From NCBI GenBank assembly GCA_017354065.1, contig JAFMRN010000078.1, positions 3,500 through 9,138 of the forward strand: a stretch of DNA of 5,639 nucleotides. Direction: 5' to 3'. Positions within the stretch are counted from its first letter, which is position 1. The number at the start of each line of letters is the position of its first letter. Source of the DNA: Solirubrobacterales bacterium. GTDB taxonomy: Bacteria; Actinomycetota; Thermoleophilia; Solirubrobacterales; Solirubrobacteraceae. The translations under genes were made by a program, and so were the position numbers. The notes beneath the pieces were generated by a model. It made no database searches. It was not told where the DNA came from and saw only the letters and a program-made list of their open reading frames with translations. This document shows positions 4,701-5,639 of the stretch, in pieces.

Positions 4701-5639
4701 ATGAGCGACGGAACCTGGCAGAAATCGGCCTGCATTCTGTGTGAGTGCAACTGCGGCCTGGAAATCCAGGTCGAGGACGGGCGGCTGGCAAAGATCCGCG
4801 GTGACAAGGAGCACGTCGGCTCAAAGGGGTACTCCTGCAACAAGCCTCTGCGCCTGGACCACTATCAGAACAGCCGTGACCGGCTGACCTCGCCGTTGCG
4901 CCGACGCCCGGACGGGACCTATGAGGAGATTGACTGGGACACCGCGATCTCTGAGATCACCGCCCGCCTGAAGGGAATCCGCGACACCCACGGCGGTGAC
5001 AAGATCCTGTTCTACTCAGGCGGCGGCCAGGGCAATCACCTGCCCGCCGCGTACGGTCAGTCACTGCGCGCCGCGCTGGGTACCAAGTACTACTCCAACG
5101 CGCTGGCCCAGGAGAAAACCGGTGAGGCGTGGGTCGACGCACAGCTGTACGGAACCCACACCAAGGGTGACTTCGAGCATGCCGAGGTGGTCATGTTTCT
5201 CGGCAAGAACCCGTGGCAGACTCACTCCTTCCCGCGCGCTCGCGTCGTCCTGCGTGAGCTGCAAAAGGACCCCGACCGGGCGATGATCGTGGTCGACCCG
5301 CGGCGCTCAGAGACGGCTGAGATGGCCGACTTCCACCTGCAGGTCCGGCCCGGCACCGACTCCTGGTGCCTGGCCGCGATGCTCGGCGTGCTGGTGCAGG
5401 AGGACCTGACCGATCACGAGTTCATCGCCGCTCACACCGAGGGGGCCGATCAGGTACTGGCGGAGCTGGCGCAGATCCCGGTAGCTGAGTTTGCCGAGAA
5501 ATGCGGTGTCGCAGAGGAGCTGATCCGCTCCGCGACCCGGCGGTTTGCGAGCGCGAAGAGCGCCACCACATATGAGGACCTCGGGACCCAGCAGGCACCG
5601 AACAGCACCCTGACCTCGTATCTGAACAAGCTACTGTGG
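4701..5639 (+). CDS. Molybdopterin-dependent oxidoreductase with N-terminal [4Fe-4S] cluster (partial, 3' end outside window)
   Basis: The frame is open from ATG 4701 to the window end and gives 313 residues; complete members of the family are usually about 650-800. The N-terminus carries the cluster motif Cys11-x2-Cys14-x3-Cys18-x27-Cys46, followed by Lys48. This matches E. coli formate dehydrogenase H (Cys8, Cys11, Cys15, Cys42, Lys44), where the lysine sits on the electron path between cluster and pterin. Next come PLRRRPDGTYEEIDWDTAISEIT (65-87), the usual W-(D/E)-x-A-(I/L) entry to the catalytic domain; FLGKNPWQTH (166-175), the G-x-N-P dinucleotide-binding loop; and MIVVDPRRSETAEMADFHLQVRPGTDSWCLAAML (195-228), the VDPR-T-x-x-A-D-x-H-x-x-(I/V)-RPGTD signature. 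The place where Cys, Sec or Ser normally binds the metal reads NALAQEKTGEAW (133-144). An extra Cys16 lies in the cluster motif. No twin-arginine leader is seen, so the enzyme is likely cytosolic. The cofactor (Mo or W) and substrate are unknown; a formate-dehydrogenase label would be unsafe. Confidence 0.92.
   Translation, partial: MSDGTWQKSACILCECNCGLEIQVEDGRLAKIRGDKEHVGSKGYSCNKPLRLDHYQNSRDRLTSPLRRRPDGTYEEIDWDTAISEITARLKGIRDTHGGDKILFYSGGGQGNHLPAAYGQSLRAALGTKYYSNALAQEKTGEAWVDAQLYGTHTKGDFEHAEVVMFLGKNPWQTHSFPRARVVLRELQKDPDRAMIVVDPRRSETAEMADFHLQVRPGTDSWCLAAMLGVLVQEDLTDHEFIAAHTEGADQVLAELAQIPVAEFAEKCGVAEELIRSATRRFASAKSATTYEDLGTQQAPNSTLTSYLNKLLW

Noticed and set aside
4027..4824. 265-codon reading frame on the - strand
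   Set aside because: It is antisense to the end of the oxygenase gene, the whole DUF4442 gene and the start of the molybdoenzyme gene, all with motif support. It is a shadow frame.
4731..4839. Formate dehydrogenase identity for the molybdoenzyme
   Set aside because: The cluster cysteines and following lysine match FdhF, but the Sec/Cys metal-ligand site is absent and the genomic context has no formate-related gene.

Overview
This is a compact, single-strand bacterial gene cluster. The DNA is GC-rich (by eye about two thirds G+C, with mostly G or C in third codon positions). The protein families (MpaB/Lcp-type DUF2236 oxygenase, SRPBCC, crotonase, OYE-family oxidoreductase, DUF4442 thioesterase-like) together suggest an actinobacterium. 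That assignment is an inference; no ribosomal or other taxonomic marker is present.

Layout, all on the + strand: (1) C-terminal end of a flavin amine-oxidase-like protein, 2-253; (2) single-domain NADH:flavin oxidoreductase of the Old Yellow Enzyme family, 277-1548; (3) enoyl-CoA hydratase/isomerase-like protein with an unusual N-terminal half, 1550-2521; (4) SRPBCC-fold protein, 2536-2994; (5) MpaB/latex-clearing-protein-like putative haem oxygenase, 2987-4228; (6) DUF4442 hotdog-fold protein, 4228-4689; (7) N-terminal 313 residues of a molybdopterin/[4Fe-4S] oxidoreductase that runs off the window, 4701-5639. Gaps between genes are 23, 1 and 14 nt, then overlaps of 8 nt and 1 nt, then 11 nt. 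There is no room for internal promoters or terminators, so the genes are almost certainly one operon whose promoter lies upstream of the window and whose end lies downstream. No stretch over 300 bases lacks a gene. No RNA genes, mobile elements, CRISPR arrays or recombination sites were seen.

Functional reading (inference): four redox proteins (flavin oxidase, OYE, haem oxygenase-like, molybdoenzyme) are interleaved with proteins that handle CoA thioesters (crotonase, hotdog) and a hydrophobic-ligand-binding fold (SRPBCC). This combination fits a catabolic or modifying pathway for a hydrophobic, probably cyclic or isoprenoid-like compound carried partly as acyl-CoA. The substrate cannot be read from the sequence. 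The points most worth following up are the MpaB/Lcp-like protein, which keeps the haem-site spacing of rubber oxygenase but has Glu in place of the distal lysine; the molybdoenzyme, which has no Cys, Sec or Ser in the segment that usually supplies the metal ligand; and the crotonase with a modified oxyanion-hole segment and an enlarged insert.
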